Notes under the pieces: model-generated
The model's input: the letters and a program-made list of their open reading frames with translations, nothing else
Database searches by the model: none
What the model was told of the DNA's origin: nothing
In this document: positions 1 to 6,997 of the stretch, piece after piece
Layout of the letters: the number at the start of each line of letters is the position of its first letter
Numbering within the stretch: position 1 is the first letter of the stretch
From: an uncultured bacterium
GTDB taxonomy: Bacteria > Patescibacteriota > Minisyncoccia > Phycocordibacterales > Phycocordibacteraceae
DNA: 22,924 nucleotides
Direction: 5' to 3'
Assembly: GCA_938008595.1 (NCBI GenBank)
Contig: CALLKD010000074.1
Coordinates: forward strand, 1-22,924
Translations under genes and position numbers: made by a program

Positions 1-8
1 CCATACGT

Positions 9-194
9 TTATGCGCGAGCACTTTGCGTCTCTGGCTTAAGAGCGAGGAATTCTTCTAATTCCTTCAATGAATAGCTAATAGCTTTCCGCTTGCCAATGA
101 GTTCGGAAAGCCATACATTGGGGTCACACATCAAAAAGTGCTCGAAGAAACACACTCACAGATCAATTGGTGGATCTTTGAAACTTCCACCCAC
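9..194 (-). pseudogene. Possible small protein gene with an in-frame TGA
   Basis: One minus-strand frame reads as coherent protein from a GTG at 192-194 to a TAA at 9-11, broken only by a TGA at 156-158 (codon 13). Before it lies GGSFKDPPIDL; after it VCFFEHFLMCDPNVWLSEL and then a charged helical stretch ending in KPETQSARA. Changing TGA to TGG (Trp) would give a 61-residue protein. Without readthrough, translation could restart at the GTG at 153-155 or the ATG at 129-131 (40 residues). A TATAAC hexamer (202-207 on the minus strand) sits 7 nt before the GTG, the spacing seen at other promoters in this window. I recognise no family. It may be a nonsense-mutated gene, a sequencing error, or a shorter real gene. 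Base composition alone could also produce such a frame. Confidence 0.4.
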
Positions 195-213
195 GTTCTT
201 AGTTATATACAGT

Positions 214-507
214 ATGAAATGGAACCCCTATATCAATGGACTTGCTGCCTCTGCATATGTTTGGTGTGTTGCCCTACTTATTTCCCATATAGCATCGCTA
301 CACCATGACACCCCTGACACGGTGGTTGGAAGTGTTTCAGCACTATCACTCGTGGTTTTCTCTGCCTCAGTAATGGCATTTCTCTTCTTCTATCGTCCAG
401 TACAGTTGCTTATAGAAAACAAGAAGAAGGAAGCACTTCGCTTCTTTGCTGCCACCCTCTTCACCTTTGGGCTACTTACCACATTCGCGCTATTTTTTGT
501 TATCTAA
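214..507 (+). CDS. Small hypothetical membrane protein, three predicted TM segments
   Basis: A 97-residue protein of no recognised family. Three hydrophobic segments are visible, at roughly residues 8-28, 37-58 and 75-96, with a lysine-rich cytoplasmic-type loop (ENKKKEALR) between the second and third. The frame stays open upstream to 91, but the extra N-terminal sequence is polar and low in quality, so the ATG at 214, just before the first hydrophobic segment, is preferred. A TATA-rich element (203-209) lies just upstream with no Shine-Dalgarno sequence. Its TAA overlaps the murF stop on the other strand: the two share four bases, CTAA at 504-507. It is divergent from the small ORF on its left. 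Function unknown. Confidence 0.6.
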   Translation: MKWNPYINGLAASAYVWCVALLISHIASLHHDTPDTVVGSVSALSLVVFSASVMAFLFFYRPVQLLIENKKKEALRFFAATLFTFGLLTTFALFFVI

Positions 508-1799
508 CGTGCACGCCATTCCTTGTCTTGCCGTACAAGATGCGCCCTGTCTGCAGGATCTGCCAAGAGTGCCTCTACCACCTTCTCAGTGCGGACTGAC
601 TGAGAACCTTTAATCAAAACCACATCCTTCCATGTGAGTATGCCAAGGAGATAGTCAGCTGTCTCTTTAGGAGTACTAAACGACTGCACCATATCCTCCT
701 GCATACCTGCGGCCTTTGCACTTGCGGCAATGGTACGTGCTCGTACGCCAACAGTGACAAGAAGATCTACCTTCTTAGCTGCTAGTACACCGATCTTCTC
801 GTGCTCCTCGTGAGAATAGCGACCAAGTTCAAGCATGTCACCAAGTACGGCAATGGTACGTGCCTTGGAAATAGACTTAGCAAGGAGTGTGAGTGACTGT
901 ATTCCCTCTTCTACTGCAGCAGGAGATGCGTTGTATGAATCATCAATGAGAACAGACTTGTTAATCCCACCAAGTATTCTTCCACGACCAGGAGGTGGCA
1001 TATATGACTGCGCACCCTTCATACAGGTTTCTATATCCATACCAAGTGCAAGACCCGTAAGTACTGCAGCAGCAGGGGCAAGGAGTTGTGGGCGGCCAAG
1101 GGCACCGCGCACGATGAGAGGATATGACTTTCCGTCTACCAAAAGCACACAGGACATACCTACCGGTACTCCGTCCTCACAATGGAGCTTCTCTTCAGTT
1201 ATGCGCACTCGTGCATCCGCATGTGCACCAAACATACTCACCTGTGCTGAAAGTGGTGCAGCAAGTGCTCTGGCATACGTATCGTCACTTGAAATAATGA
1301 GTGGTGTTTCAGGTGCTAGTGCATACGCAGGAGCAAACTCTTCTTCACGTACTGCTGCAGGCCCTGCATATGCCTCTACGTGTACGGGAAGTGCTGGTAG
1401 CTGCGTTACCACCACCACATCAGGAGTTGCAATCTTCAGTATGCGGGCAAGGTCTCCTGGCCTGTCAGCACCCACTTCAAGCACGAGTACTTTGGGATAG
1501 TGGTTAGCGAGTAACAGTAGTTTCCACCCTTCAAAGAAGGTGCGGATCCAGTACATAGGGTGTGCCCACGGGTTCTTTGCACCAAGTATGGTGAGTGGTA
1601 CTCCAAACTCACTGTTATAGCTTTTCTCACTCGCACGCATATAAAATTGCTCACGTACTACGGCTGCAATAGCATCCTTGGTTGAGGTCTTTCCCACACT
1701 TCCCGTAATCATAATCACCACAGGCTGATAGCGACGCAGTACGGCACGAGCCATTAGTGCGAGCTTCATTGCGAATATGGTGCGTATGAGTTTTTTCAT
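504..1799 (-). CDS. murF: MurF-like Mur ligase (UDP-MurNAc-tripeptide:D-Ala-D-Ala ligase) lacking domain 1
   Basis: MurF adds D-Ala-D-Ala to the UDP-MurNAc-tripeptide in the cytoplasm, using ATP. The 431-residue product shows the Mur ligase P-loop TGSVGKTST at residues 32-40, NSEFGVPLT at 62-70, the MurF-type DDSYNASP at 286-293 and LGDMLELG at 319-326. The last two motifs separate MurF from MurC, MurD and MurE. In typical MurF (about 450 residues) roughly 100 residues precede the P-loop and form the UDP-binding domain; here there are only about 31, so that domain is missing or replaced by a short basic segment. The ATG overlaps the ftsI stop as ATGA (1796-1799), which fixes the start and suggests translational coupling. 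It is the last gene of the mraZ cluster; no clear terminator follows. Confidence 0.9.
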   Translation of the reverse strand: MKKLIRTIFAMKLALMARAVLRRYQPVVIMITGSVGKTSTKDAIAAVVREQFYMRASEKSYNSEFGVPLTILGAKNPWAHPMYWIRTFFEGWKLLLLANHYPKVLVLEVGADRPGDLARILKIATPDVVVVTQLPALPVHVEAYAGPAAVREEEFAPAYALAPETPLIISSDDTYARALAAPLSAQVSMFGAHADARVRITEEKLHCEDGVPVGMSCVLLVDGKSYPLIVRGALGRPQLLAPAAAVLTGLALGMDIETCMKGAQSYMPPPGRGRILGGINKSVLIDDSYNASPAAVEEGIQSLTLLAKSISKARTIAVLGDMLELGRYSHEEHEKIGVLAAKKVDLLVTVGVRARTIAASAKAAGMQEDMVQSFSTPKETADYLLGILTWKDVVLIKGSQSVRTEKVVEALLADPADRAHLVRQDKEWRAR

Positions 1800-3529
1800 A
1801 GTGTGTTAGTTACGGGTGCCCTATCAGGGGGTATGTCGTAATAGTTTATGAGAAAGTGTGTGAGATCAATAAACGGTGTCGTTAGTGTCTCTGAGGCGTA
1901 TTGTACTCCCTTTGGTTCTCGCGTGTATAGCAAGATAATGAACTTAGGATCATATGCCGGGAAGTACCCAAAGAATGAGTGGAAGTACAAACTCTCGTAG
2001 TAGTTACCATCACTACCGGCAATTTGTGCAGTACCTGTTTTAGCAGCAACACTCATCTCAGGAATCTTCACCTTCCCTCCTCCGAGCTTGGTATCTACCA
2101 CCTTCACAAGCATCTCGGTTACTTCCCGGGTAGCCTTTGGTGAATACACTGACTGTGGCTGACCCCAGGCAAGACTCTTGGTAATACCTGAGGAAAGACG
2201 AATGCTGGTAGCGAGGTGTGGCGTCATTACATCCCCGCCATTAGCAAGTGCACCGAGGGCCCGAATGGTTTCAACCGGAGTGGTTGCTATTCCCTGCCCG
2301 AACGATGCGGTTGCAAAGTACACATCACGATTCTGATTTAGGTTACGAATATCACCAGGAATTTCACTTGGAAGATCGATACCAGTCTCGGTACCAAGCC
2401 CTAGCTTTGTGTAGTAGTCACGGAAGCGAGTGTGGCCAAGCTGTGACGCCACATAGGAAGCACCCACGTTAAGTGATTGTGAGAGTACTTCCTGCATAGG
2501 TACTACCCCACGCGCCTTCTTGTCATAGTTACAGATCTTCTTCTTGTCTATCGTGATACAGCCCGTATCGTTATAGGTAGTACTTGGGGTAACAACTCCC
2601 GCATCAAGTCCTCCTGCCATGGTGAGAGCTTTAAAGATTGAACCAAACTCATAGCGACGCTCTACAAGGTGATTACCAAAGTAGTTACTGTTCTCATTTC
2701 TAAAATTATTTGGGTCAAAGGTTGGATACGTATCAAGGGCAATGATTTCCCCTGTCTTAGGGTTCATGATGATACCGCCTGTCTCCGTACTTCTATACTG
2801 ATCATTTACACTTTTAAGTATCTGGTCGAGCTTTTGTTGTGCCACTGGTTCTATTGAGGTAATCACATCACCCTCCCGAGCACTTCGCGCATCAACCACC
2901 ACACCATCAAGATTGGCAAAGAGCTGTGCAAAGAAGTTACCAAAGAGTCCTTGGCTGCTTTCTTGTAACGTATCGTCATACCGACGTTCAAGACCAAAGC
3001 GTCCTGCTATGGTGTTGTCGTTATCAAAGCCAATAAGTCCAATTGATTGGGCAGCACCTATTCCTGCGGGGTATGAGCGCCACCGTTCACGCTCTACATG
3101 TACTCCAGGGATATTGAGAGCATCAAGGGCACGACCATCTGCTTCTGACACTTGGTGCGCTACTACTTCATACGGGTCTGTCTTCTTTGCTGCTGATGCA
3201 TAGAAGGCATCCCTATCAACCGTTGGTACGAATGTAGTAATGGCAGCATATGCAGCATTCGGGTCAGTTAGCTGCATGGGATTAATTGAAACAAGAAATC
3301 CTGTTGTTATGGTGGCAGCTGAAATGAGTGTGCCGTCCTTGCGGGTAAAGAAAATAGAGCCACGACTAAAGAGTTGTTGGCTCGAGTTAAGGTATTGGTG
3401 CTCTGCAAAGAGTGCGTACTCTTCTCCCTTCATTATCTGGAGGTAATAGAGCTTTGCAACAAGTACAAGGACTACAACAAGAATCCCGAGGGCGATTATG
3501 CGAAGTTTGATTCGAAACGCCCTACGCAT
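1796..3529 (-). CDS. ftsI: Class B penicillin-binding protein, septal transpeptidase FtsI (PBP3)
   Basis: A 577-residue peptidoglycan DD-transpeptidase with a cytoplasmic N-terminus, one TM helix at about residues 11-30 and an extracytoplasmic pedestal plus catalytic domain. Catalytic motifs are intact: SIFK at 297-300 (nucleophile Ser297), SLN at 352-354 and KTGT at 497-500. The conserved pedestal sequence RFGLERRYDDTL lies at 177-188. The septal assignment rests on context, immediately after rsmH and an FtsL-like gene as in dcw clusters; motifs alone would not separate FtsI from PBP2, but a second class B PBP sits with mreBCD elsewhere in the window. The junction with the upstream gene is TAATATG (one base between stop and start), and the 3' end overlaps murF by four bases. 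Confidence 0.93.
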   Translation of the reverse strand: MRRAFRIKLRIIALGILVVVLVLVAKLYYLQIMKGEEYALFAEHQYLNSSQQLFSRGSIFFTRKDGTLISAATITTGFLVSINPMQLTDPNAAYAAITTFVPTVDRDAFYASAAKKTDPYEVVAHQVSEADGRALDALNIPGVHVERERWRSYPAGIGAAQSIGLIGFDNDNTIAGRFGLERRYDDTLQESSQGLFGNFFAQLFANLDGVVVDARSAREGDVITSIEPVAQQKLDQILKSVNDQYRSTETGGIIMNPKTGEIIALDTYPTFDPNNFRNENSNYFGNHLVERRYEFGSIFKALTMAGGLDAGVVTPSTTYNDTGCITIDKKKICNYDKKARGVVPMQEVLSQSLNVGASYVASQLGHTRFRDYYTKLGLGTETGIDLPSEIPGDIRNLNQNRDVYFATASFGQGIATTPVETIRALGALANGGDVMTPHLATSIRLSSGITKSLAWGQPQSVYSPKATREVTEMLVKVVDTKLGGGKVKIPEMSVAAKTGTAQIAGSDGNYYESLYFHSFFGYFPAYDPKFIILLYTREPKGVQYASETLTTPFIDLTHFLINYYDIPPDRAPVTNTL

Positions 3530-3530
3530 A

Positions 3531-3821
3531 TTATCGAGAAGCGAGAGAGAGGCTTGGTGCTGCCGCTGCTGCTACAAACTCTACGCGGCTAGGCTTTACG
3601 AATCCAAGTGTGCGAGGATCAGTTGCATCAAGCATTGCTACTGAGTCGTAGTAGGAAGATTCAAGTGCTGCAATCTCAGTCTGTGTGCTCTGCATAGTGT
3701 CTGCAAGCTTTGTCTGTAGTGCTGCAAAGAATATTGTAGCTACTACCAGTCCTATGTACGCCGCACATAGCGCGATAGCGGCAGCGCCCAGTGTGGTGTT
3801 GAGTTTAAGCGACGTAGTCAT
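3531..3821 (-). CDS. ftsL: FtsL-like bitopic division protein
   Basis: A 96-residue protein with one TM helix at about residues 10-34, followed by a short region with heptad character (LQTKLADTMQSTQTEIAALE, about 36-55) and a variable C-terminus. This is the architecture of FtsL, which pairs with FtsB through its periplasmic coiled coil and helps recruit FtsW-FtsI. FtsL proteins are too divergent to identify by sequence alone, so the call depends on position between rsmH and ftsI. The chosen ATG (3819-3821) lies inside the end of rsmH (17-nt overlap); a longer frame starting at 3872 would add a polar N-terminus overlapping rsmH further and is less likely. Confidence 0.75.
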   Translation of the reverse strand: MTTSLKLNTTLGAAAIALCAAYIGLVVATIFFAALQTKLADTMQSTQTEIAALESSYYDSVAMLDATDPRTLGFVKPSRVEFVAAAAAPSLSLASR

Positions 3822-4806
3822 AGGTAGGTGATGAGTGAGTAAGGGTTCGTTCTCGCACGGGAGCGTCTGCACGGATGTTGTGTATGGGAATGTCTACCTT
3901 CCCTACGGTTGTAAGACGCTCAAACACTCTGAGCTTTGCACTTCGTGCCCGTGGGTTACGGGCAAGCTCAGCAGCACTTGGCACAATTGGCTTACGCGTT
4001 ACTACATGCCCGCGGCCTTCATATGCCGCGTCACGAAGCATGTTCTTTACAATGCGGTCTTCACTACTATGGAACGTAATGACGGCTATGCGTCCTCCCT
4101 CTTTAAGTGCTTGTAGGGCTGCTGAAAGTCCATCACGGAGCGCACCAAATTCATCATTCACCGCAATACGCAGTGCTTGGAATGTCTTAGTAGCAGGATG
4201 CAGTTTACGGTGGTGATACCAAGACGGAGTTCCTGATTCAACAACGCGCACAAGATCATCGGTAGTGAGTATTGGTGCTAGCTTACGTGCCTGCACAATG
4301 GCTCGTGCAATGTTGCGACCAAAGCGCTCTTCTCCGTACGTAAAGAGTATTTCTGCAAGTAGTTCTTCTGGTGCTGAGTTTATTAGATCAGCAGCCGTCT
4401 TACCCTGCTCTGGTTCACCGTATGTCATGTAGAGAGGCTCATGTGCCTTAAAGGAGAATCCTCGTCCGCTCTCAAGATGGAAGCTGCTCCAGCCAAGGTC
4501 AAAGAGTGCCTTGGTGATTTTTGGCACCTTCTTTTCTTCGAGAATGGTACTGAGGTTACGGAAGTTGTTTTCTACCACATGCACCGTTGCGTCGGTGTGC
4601 GTGCGGGCTACTGCAGCATTCGCACGTGCTACGGCATCCCTATCTGCATCAATACCAATCAGTGTTCCCTCTCCATCAAGTGCTTCAAGGATTGCAGAAA
4701 AGTGTCCTGCACCACCAAGGGTTGCATCAACCACAACATCGTTCGAACGAAGATCGAGTTGTTCGATTGCTTCTTTCAAAAGTACGCTGTCGTGTTTGTT
4801 TTCCAT
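3805..4806 (-). CDS. rsmH: 16S rRNA m4C1402 methyltransferase RsmH (MraW)
   Basis: RsmH methylates N4 of C1402 in the decoding site of 16S rRNA using S-adenosylmethionine. The 333-residue product begins ENKHDSVLLKEAIEQL, has the SAM-binding motif DATLGGAGHFS at about 27-37 and a second acidic motif (LIGIDADRDAV), and near the C-terminus carries the family motif ITFHSSEDRIVKNML. The length is slightly above the usual 310. The start is fixed by the TAATATG junction with mraZ (stop, one base, ATG). The gene sits second in the mraZ cluster, its usual place, and overlaps ftsL by 17 nt. Confidence 0.97.
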   Translation of the reverse strand: MENKHDSVLLKEAIEQLDLRSNDVVVDATLGGAGHFSAILEALDGEGTLIGIDADRDAVARANAAVARTHTDATVHVVENNFRNLSTILEEKKVPKITKALFDLGWSSFHLESGRGFSFKAHEPLYMTYGEPEQGKTAADLINSAPEELLAEILFTYGEERFGRNIARAIVQARKLAPILTTDDLVRVVESGTPSWYHHRKLHPATKTFQALRIAVNDEFGALRDGLSAALQALKEGGRIAVITFHSSEDRIVKNMLRDAAYEGRGHVVTRKPIVPSAAELARNPRARSAKLRVFERLTTVGKVDIPIHNIRADAPVRERTLTHSSPTYDYVA

Positions 4807-4807
4807 A

Positions 4808-5242
4808 TTATTTTCCAGTACTCATGGAGAGTGATTCAGCAAGCGCATCTGCATCTCGCTCAATGGTCTCGGTATACGTCTTCCATGCGTCCTCATCCCA
4901 AAGCTCAACGCGCTCATTAACACCTGCCACTACTGCCTTAACACCAAGTGTTGCAAATGACTTTAGATAGTCTGGAACCAAAATACGTCCTGCAGAATCT
5001 ACATCTGCTTCAGATGCGCCTGCAAGCATGAGGCGAGAAAGGCCACGTCCAGCAGCACTACCTGTTGAATGCTTGGCAAGTGCTTCTGCTTCTTTCTTCC
5101 ATGCAGCCTTTGGATATACGAAAAGACAACGATCGAGTCCACGCGTCACAATGACCTGCTTACCAAGCTCCTTTCTAAACTTAGAAGGCAGCGAGATACG
5201 ATTCTTCGTATCAAAGGTGTGACGATATTCTCCAATAAACAT
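4808..5242 (-). CDS. mraZ: Transcriptional regulator MraZ
   Basis: MraZ is a ring-forming DNA-binding protein that represses its own dcw operon. The 144-residue product has two SpoVT-AbrB repeats. The first begins FIGEYRHTFDTKNRISLPSKFR, split here as FIGEYRHTFD and TKNRISLPSKFR at residues 2-23; the second contains DSAGRILVPDYLKSFA at about 82-97. Both carry the family's D-x-x-(G/N)-R-I-x-(L/V)-P core. The N-terminus matches the conserved MraZ start, so the ATG at 5240-5242 is secure. It is the first gene of the mraZ-rsmH-ftsL-ftsI-murF cluster, and the region upstream carries repeats of the kind MraZ binds, so autoregulation is expected. Confidence 0.97.
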   Translation of the reverse strand: MFIGEYRHTFDTKNRISLPSKFRKELGKQVIVTRGLDRCLFVYPKAAWKKEAEALAKHSTGSAAGRGLSRLMLAGASEADVDSAGRILVPDYLKSFATLGVKAVVAGVNERVELWDEDAWKTYTETIERDADALAESLSMSTGK

Positions 5243-5274
5243 AAGTATAAAAATGGGGGTGGGGTGAAATATGA

Positions 5275-5318
5275 CACTTCATCCCACTAATAAGTAAGTG
5301 TATGCCACTTTGCCCCAC
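5275..5318 (-). promoter_or_regulatory. Putative MraZ operator: four phased AAGTGG-like boxes
   Basis: Reading the minus strand toward mraZ, four boxes occur: AAGGTGGGG, AAAGTGGCA, TTAGTGGGA and GAAGTGTCA. Their GTG cores start at 5318, 5308, 5287 and 5277, giving spacings of 10, 21 and 10 nt, so all four fall on one face of the helix. This matches the known 10-nt periodicity of MraZ sites (TGGGN repeats in E. coli, AAAGTG-type in Mycoplasma). The boxes lie 33-76 nt before the mraZ ATG. A GTGGGG run in the opposite orientation (5259-5264 on the plus strand) lies between boxes and gene. The core promoter is unclear; CATATT beside the last box is one candidate -10. Confidence 0.7.
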
Positions 5319-5328
5319 CTTCCTACCC

Positions 5329-5337
5329 TTATCCACA
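5329..5337 (+). promoter_or_regulatory. Perfect DnaA-box sequence upstream of mraZ
   Basis: TTATCCACA matches the strong E. coli DnaA-box consensus at all nine positions. It lies between the lysS terminator and the first MraZ box, 87 nt before the mraZ start. A single 9-mer can occur by chance, so binding is an inference. Confidence 0.45.
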
Positions 5338-5338
5338 G

Positions 5339-5364
5339 AAAAACCGCTTAGGTAAGCGGTTTTA
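5339..5364 (-). terminator. Intrinsic terminator of the lysS transcript
   Basis: A 10-bp perfect stem (AAAACCGCTT at 5340-5349 paired with AAGCGGTTTT at 5354-5363) with a 4-nt loop. On the minus strand the second arm runs into TTTTT, giving a GC core followed by a U-tract, about 26 nt after the lysS stop. It insulates mraZ from lysS. Confidence 0.85.
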
Positions 5365-5365
5365 T

Positions 5366-5377
5366 GAACAATTGTTC
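5366..5377. repeat. 12-bp perfect palindrome GAACAATTGTTC
   Basis: A fully self-complementary 12-mer between the lysS stop codon and its terminator stem. It could be a protein-binding site or simply part of the 3' UTR structure. No partner copy was noticed in the window. Confidence 0.35.
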
Positions 5378-5389
5378 GATAACAACTAT

Positions 5390-6958
5390 TTACTGTTCTG
5401 CACCCAGTTTCAATCGATCAAGCGCATACTCATGCGGAAGTACTGAAAGAAACCACCCTGCCTTTGGACCGGAGTCGCGTCCAAGAAATACTTGGTACAG
5501 CGCAGTAAATAATTCCTTAGGCGCAATTGGCAGCTCAGTTTTAAGCTCATGTAGACGAGTATGTAGTTCCTCACCAGTCTTTGCGCCGTTTGAAAGAAAG
5601 GTATGCAGCTCTACACACGCTGCCTTTTGTGTAGCAGTTAACTCATATTCCAACGCACCATGCTGCAGAATGTATTTGTATTCCTCAGGAGCGTAGGTGC
5701 CAAGCCAAAACTTTGCATACTCAGCTCGCTCCTGTAGTACTTCCTTCTCGTCATTGGTAAGAAGACTCCCCTTTGCGGCTTCCGCCTCCTTTTCAAGTGA
5801 CAAGTGTGGCATCTGAACGATAAAGGAAACAACGCTGAATCGCATCTGCCATGGAGTTTGTATCTCTGCCTGGTCGCTAGGCAGCTGACAAAGCGCATAA
5901 AGCCGTGTGAAGTCATCACTCACGCCATTGCGTGTGTTTTCAGCAAGCTCGTCATACCAATCAAACATTCTTGGAATTGATTCTCCAGAAGGATCTACAT
6001 CTATCTGTTGATTAATGTCTTTCCCAATGAGCGCAAGTCTTAGGAGCTCTGGAGTAAACAGTTCACTCATTTCCTTTGCAGATGACCCTCGTCCTTTTGA
6101 AGAGGACATTTTCTTTCCCCCTACTAGGAAAAATTCATACGGAATATCAAATGGAGGTTCTCTGTTAAAGATCTCTCTTGAAATATGGTTCGCAACATCA
6201 CGTGATCCTCCCTTTGTTGAGTGGTCCTTGCCTGCACCTTCCACGTCTACTTCCATTGCACACCACTTAGCTGCCCATTCAGCTTTCCAAAAAAGTTTTG
6301 CTGCCCCACCCCAAGGAGCTACTCTTCCGCTGTGCCCACAAGGAATTGTTCCGTCTGGACCTTTGTCACACGTGTATCCTACGGTCTCACCATCAAAATC
6401 ATGCGCGCGGGTAGTCATCATCTTTCCGCATTTTTCACACATCACCGACACAGGAAGCCATGTATCATCCTTAACAGAGCCGGATACTTCTTTAAGTATG
6501 CGTCGCACCTCAGAAGCTTTTTCTAGGGCTGTACGCATAAATGGATCCATCTTTCCTGAACGATATAGCTCAGTGGCTCGATAGTAGTTTGGTGTAAATC
6601 CAGCCTTCACATGGACGGCAATATATTCTGCTCCAAAATACTCAGCATAGTTTGCAAAACCTGGTTCTGGCGAAGGAACGGTATACAGCGGCTTACCAAG
6701 ATGCTCTGCAAATATCTTTTCATCAAGATATCCTGGTATTGAATCGAATGGATCAAAATCATTTAATTCATATCGATATTCATTCGAAACTCCGTACTCA
6801 CTCAAGACCTCGGCAACAAGTCCGTGAATGGCAACACCGCGCATTGAACCAATATGCACTCTTCCTGAAAGGGTCTTTTCATCACGAATAAGCAATGGCT
6901 TCCCGCTTCCAGTTCGAGTTTCTTGTATTTCCTTTGCGATTCGGTCTGCCCAAAACAT
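5390..6958 (-). CDS. lysS: Class I lysyl-tRNA synthetase (LysRS1, archaeal type)
   Basis: It charges tRNA-Lys with lysine using ATP. This is the class I enzyme, unrelated to the class II LysRS of most bacteria. In the 522-residue product the HIGH-type motif is HIGS at 35-38 and the KMSKS motif is KMSSS at 283-287. A zinc-type cysteine cluster is at C174, C177, C197 and C207, and the LysRS1 signature GKDHSTKGGSRD is at 243-254. The length fits the family (about 500-540). The start is taken at 6956-6958 (MFWAD) rather than the upstream ATG at 6976, because an extended -10 (TGCTACTAT) ends 8 nt before it. A terminator follows directly. The TrmB-like gene lies 39 nt upstream on the same strand. 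Confidence 0.96.
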   Translation of the reverse strand: MFWADRIAKEIQETRTGSGKPLLIRDEKTLSGRVHIGSMRGVAIHGLVAEVLSEYGVSNEYRYELNDFDPFDSIPGYLDEKIFAEHLGKPLYTVPSPEPGFANYAEYFGAEYIAVHVKAGFTPNYYRATELYRSGKMDPFMRTALEKASEVRRILKEVSGSVKDDTWLPVSVMCEKCGKMMTTRAHDFDGETVGYTCDKGPDGTIPCGHSGRVAPWGGAAKLFWKAEWAAKWCAMEVDVEGAGKDHSTKGGSRDVANHISREIFNREPPFDIPYEFFLVGGKKMSSSKGRGSSAKEMSELFTPELLRLALIGKDINQQIDVDPSGESIPRMFDWYDELAENTRNGVSDDFTRLYALCQLPSDQAEIQTPWQMRFSVVSFIVQMPHLSLEKEAEAAKGSLLTNDEKEVLQERAEYAKFWLGTYAPEEYKYILQHGALEYELTATQKAACVELHTFLSNGAKTGEELHTRLHELKTELPIAPKELFTALYQVFLGRDSGPKAGWFLSVLPHEYALDRLKLGAEQ

Positions 6959-6966
6959 ATAGGGAG

Positions 6967-6975
6967 ATAGTAGCA
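6967..6975 (-). promoter_or_regulatory. Extended -10 promoter of lysS
   Basis: The minus strand reads TGC-TACTAT, 8 nt before the lysS ATG. Transcription would begin at or within about 2 nt of the start codon, predicting a leaderless mRNA. No good -35 is seen, as expected for an extended -10 promoter. Confidence 0.6.
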
Positions 6976-6997
6976 CAGCAAACGGACAAAGCGGGCA

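Noticed and set aside
156..158. TGA as a sense codon (genetic code 25)
   Set aside because: TGA ends ftsI (1796-1798) and the guanylate-kinase-like gene (14137-14139) at proper places, and no long gene in the window contains internal TGA.
835..1500. A 221-codon open frame antisense to murF
   Set aside because: It lies wholly inside murF, has a low-complexity Ser/Ala/Pro-rich product, and has no start signals; it reflects the codon bias of the real gene.
5243..5250. TATACT-like hexamer just before the mraZ ATG as its -10
   Set aside because: It ends only 1 nt before the ATG, so transcription would start inside the gene, and the conserved MraZ N-terminus rules out a later start.
6015..6584. 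A 189-codon open frame antisense to lysS
   Set aside because: It is covered by the well-supported class I LysRS and its translation has no recognisable features.
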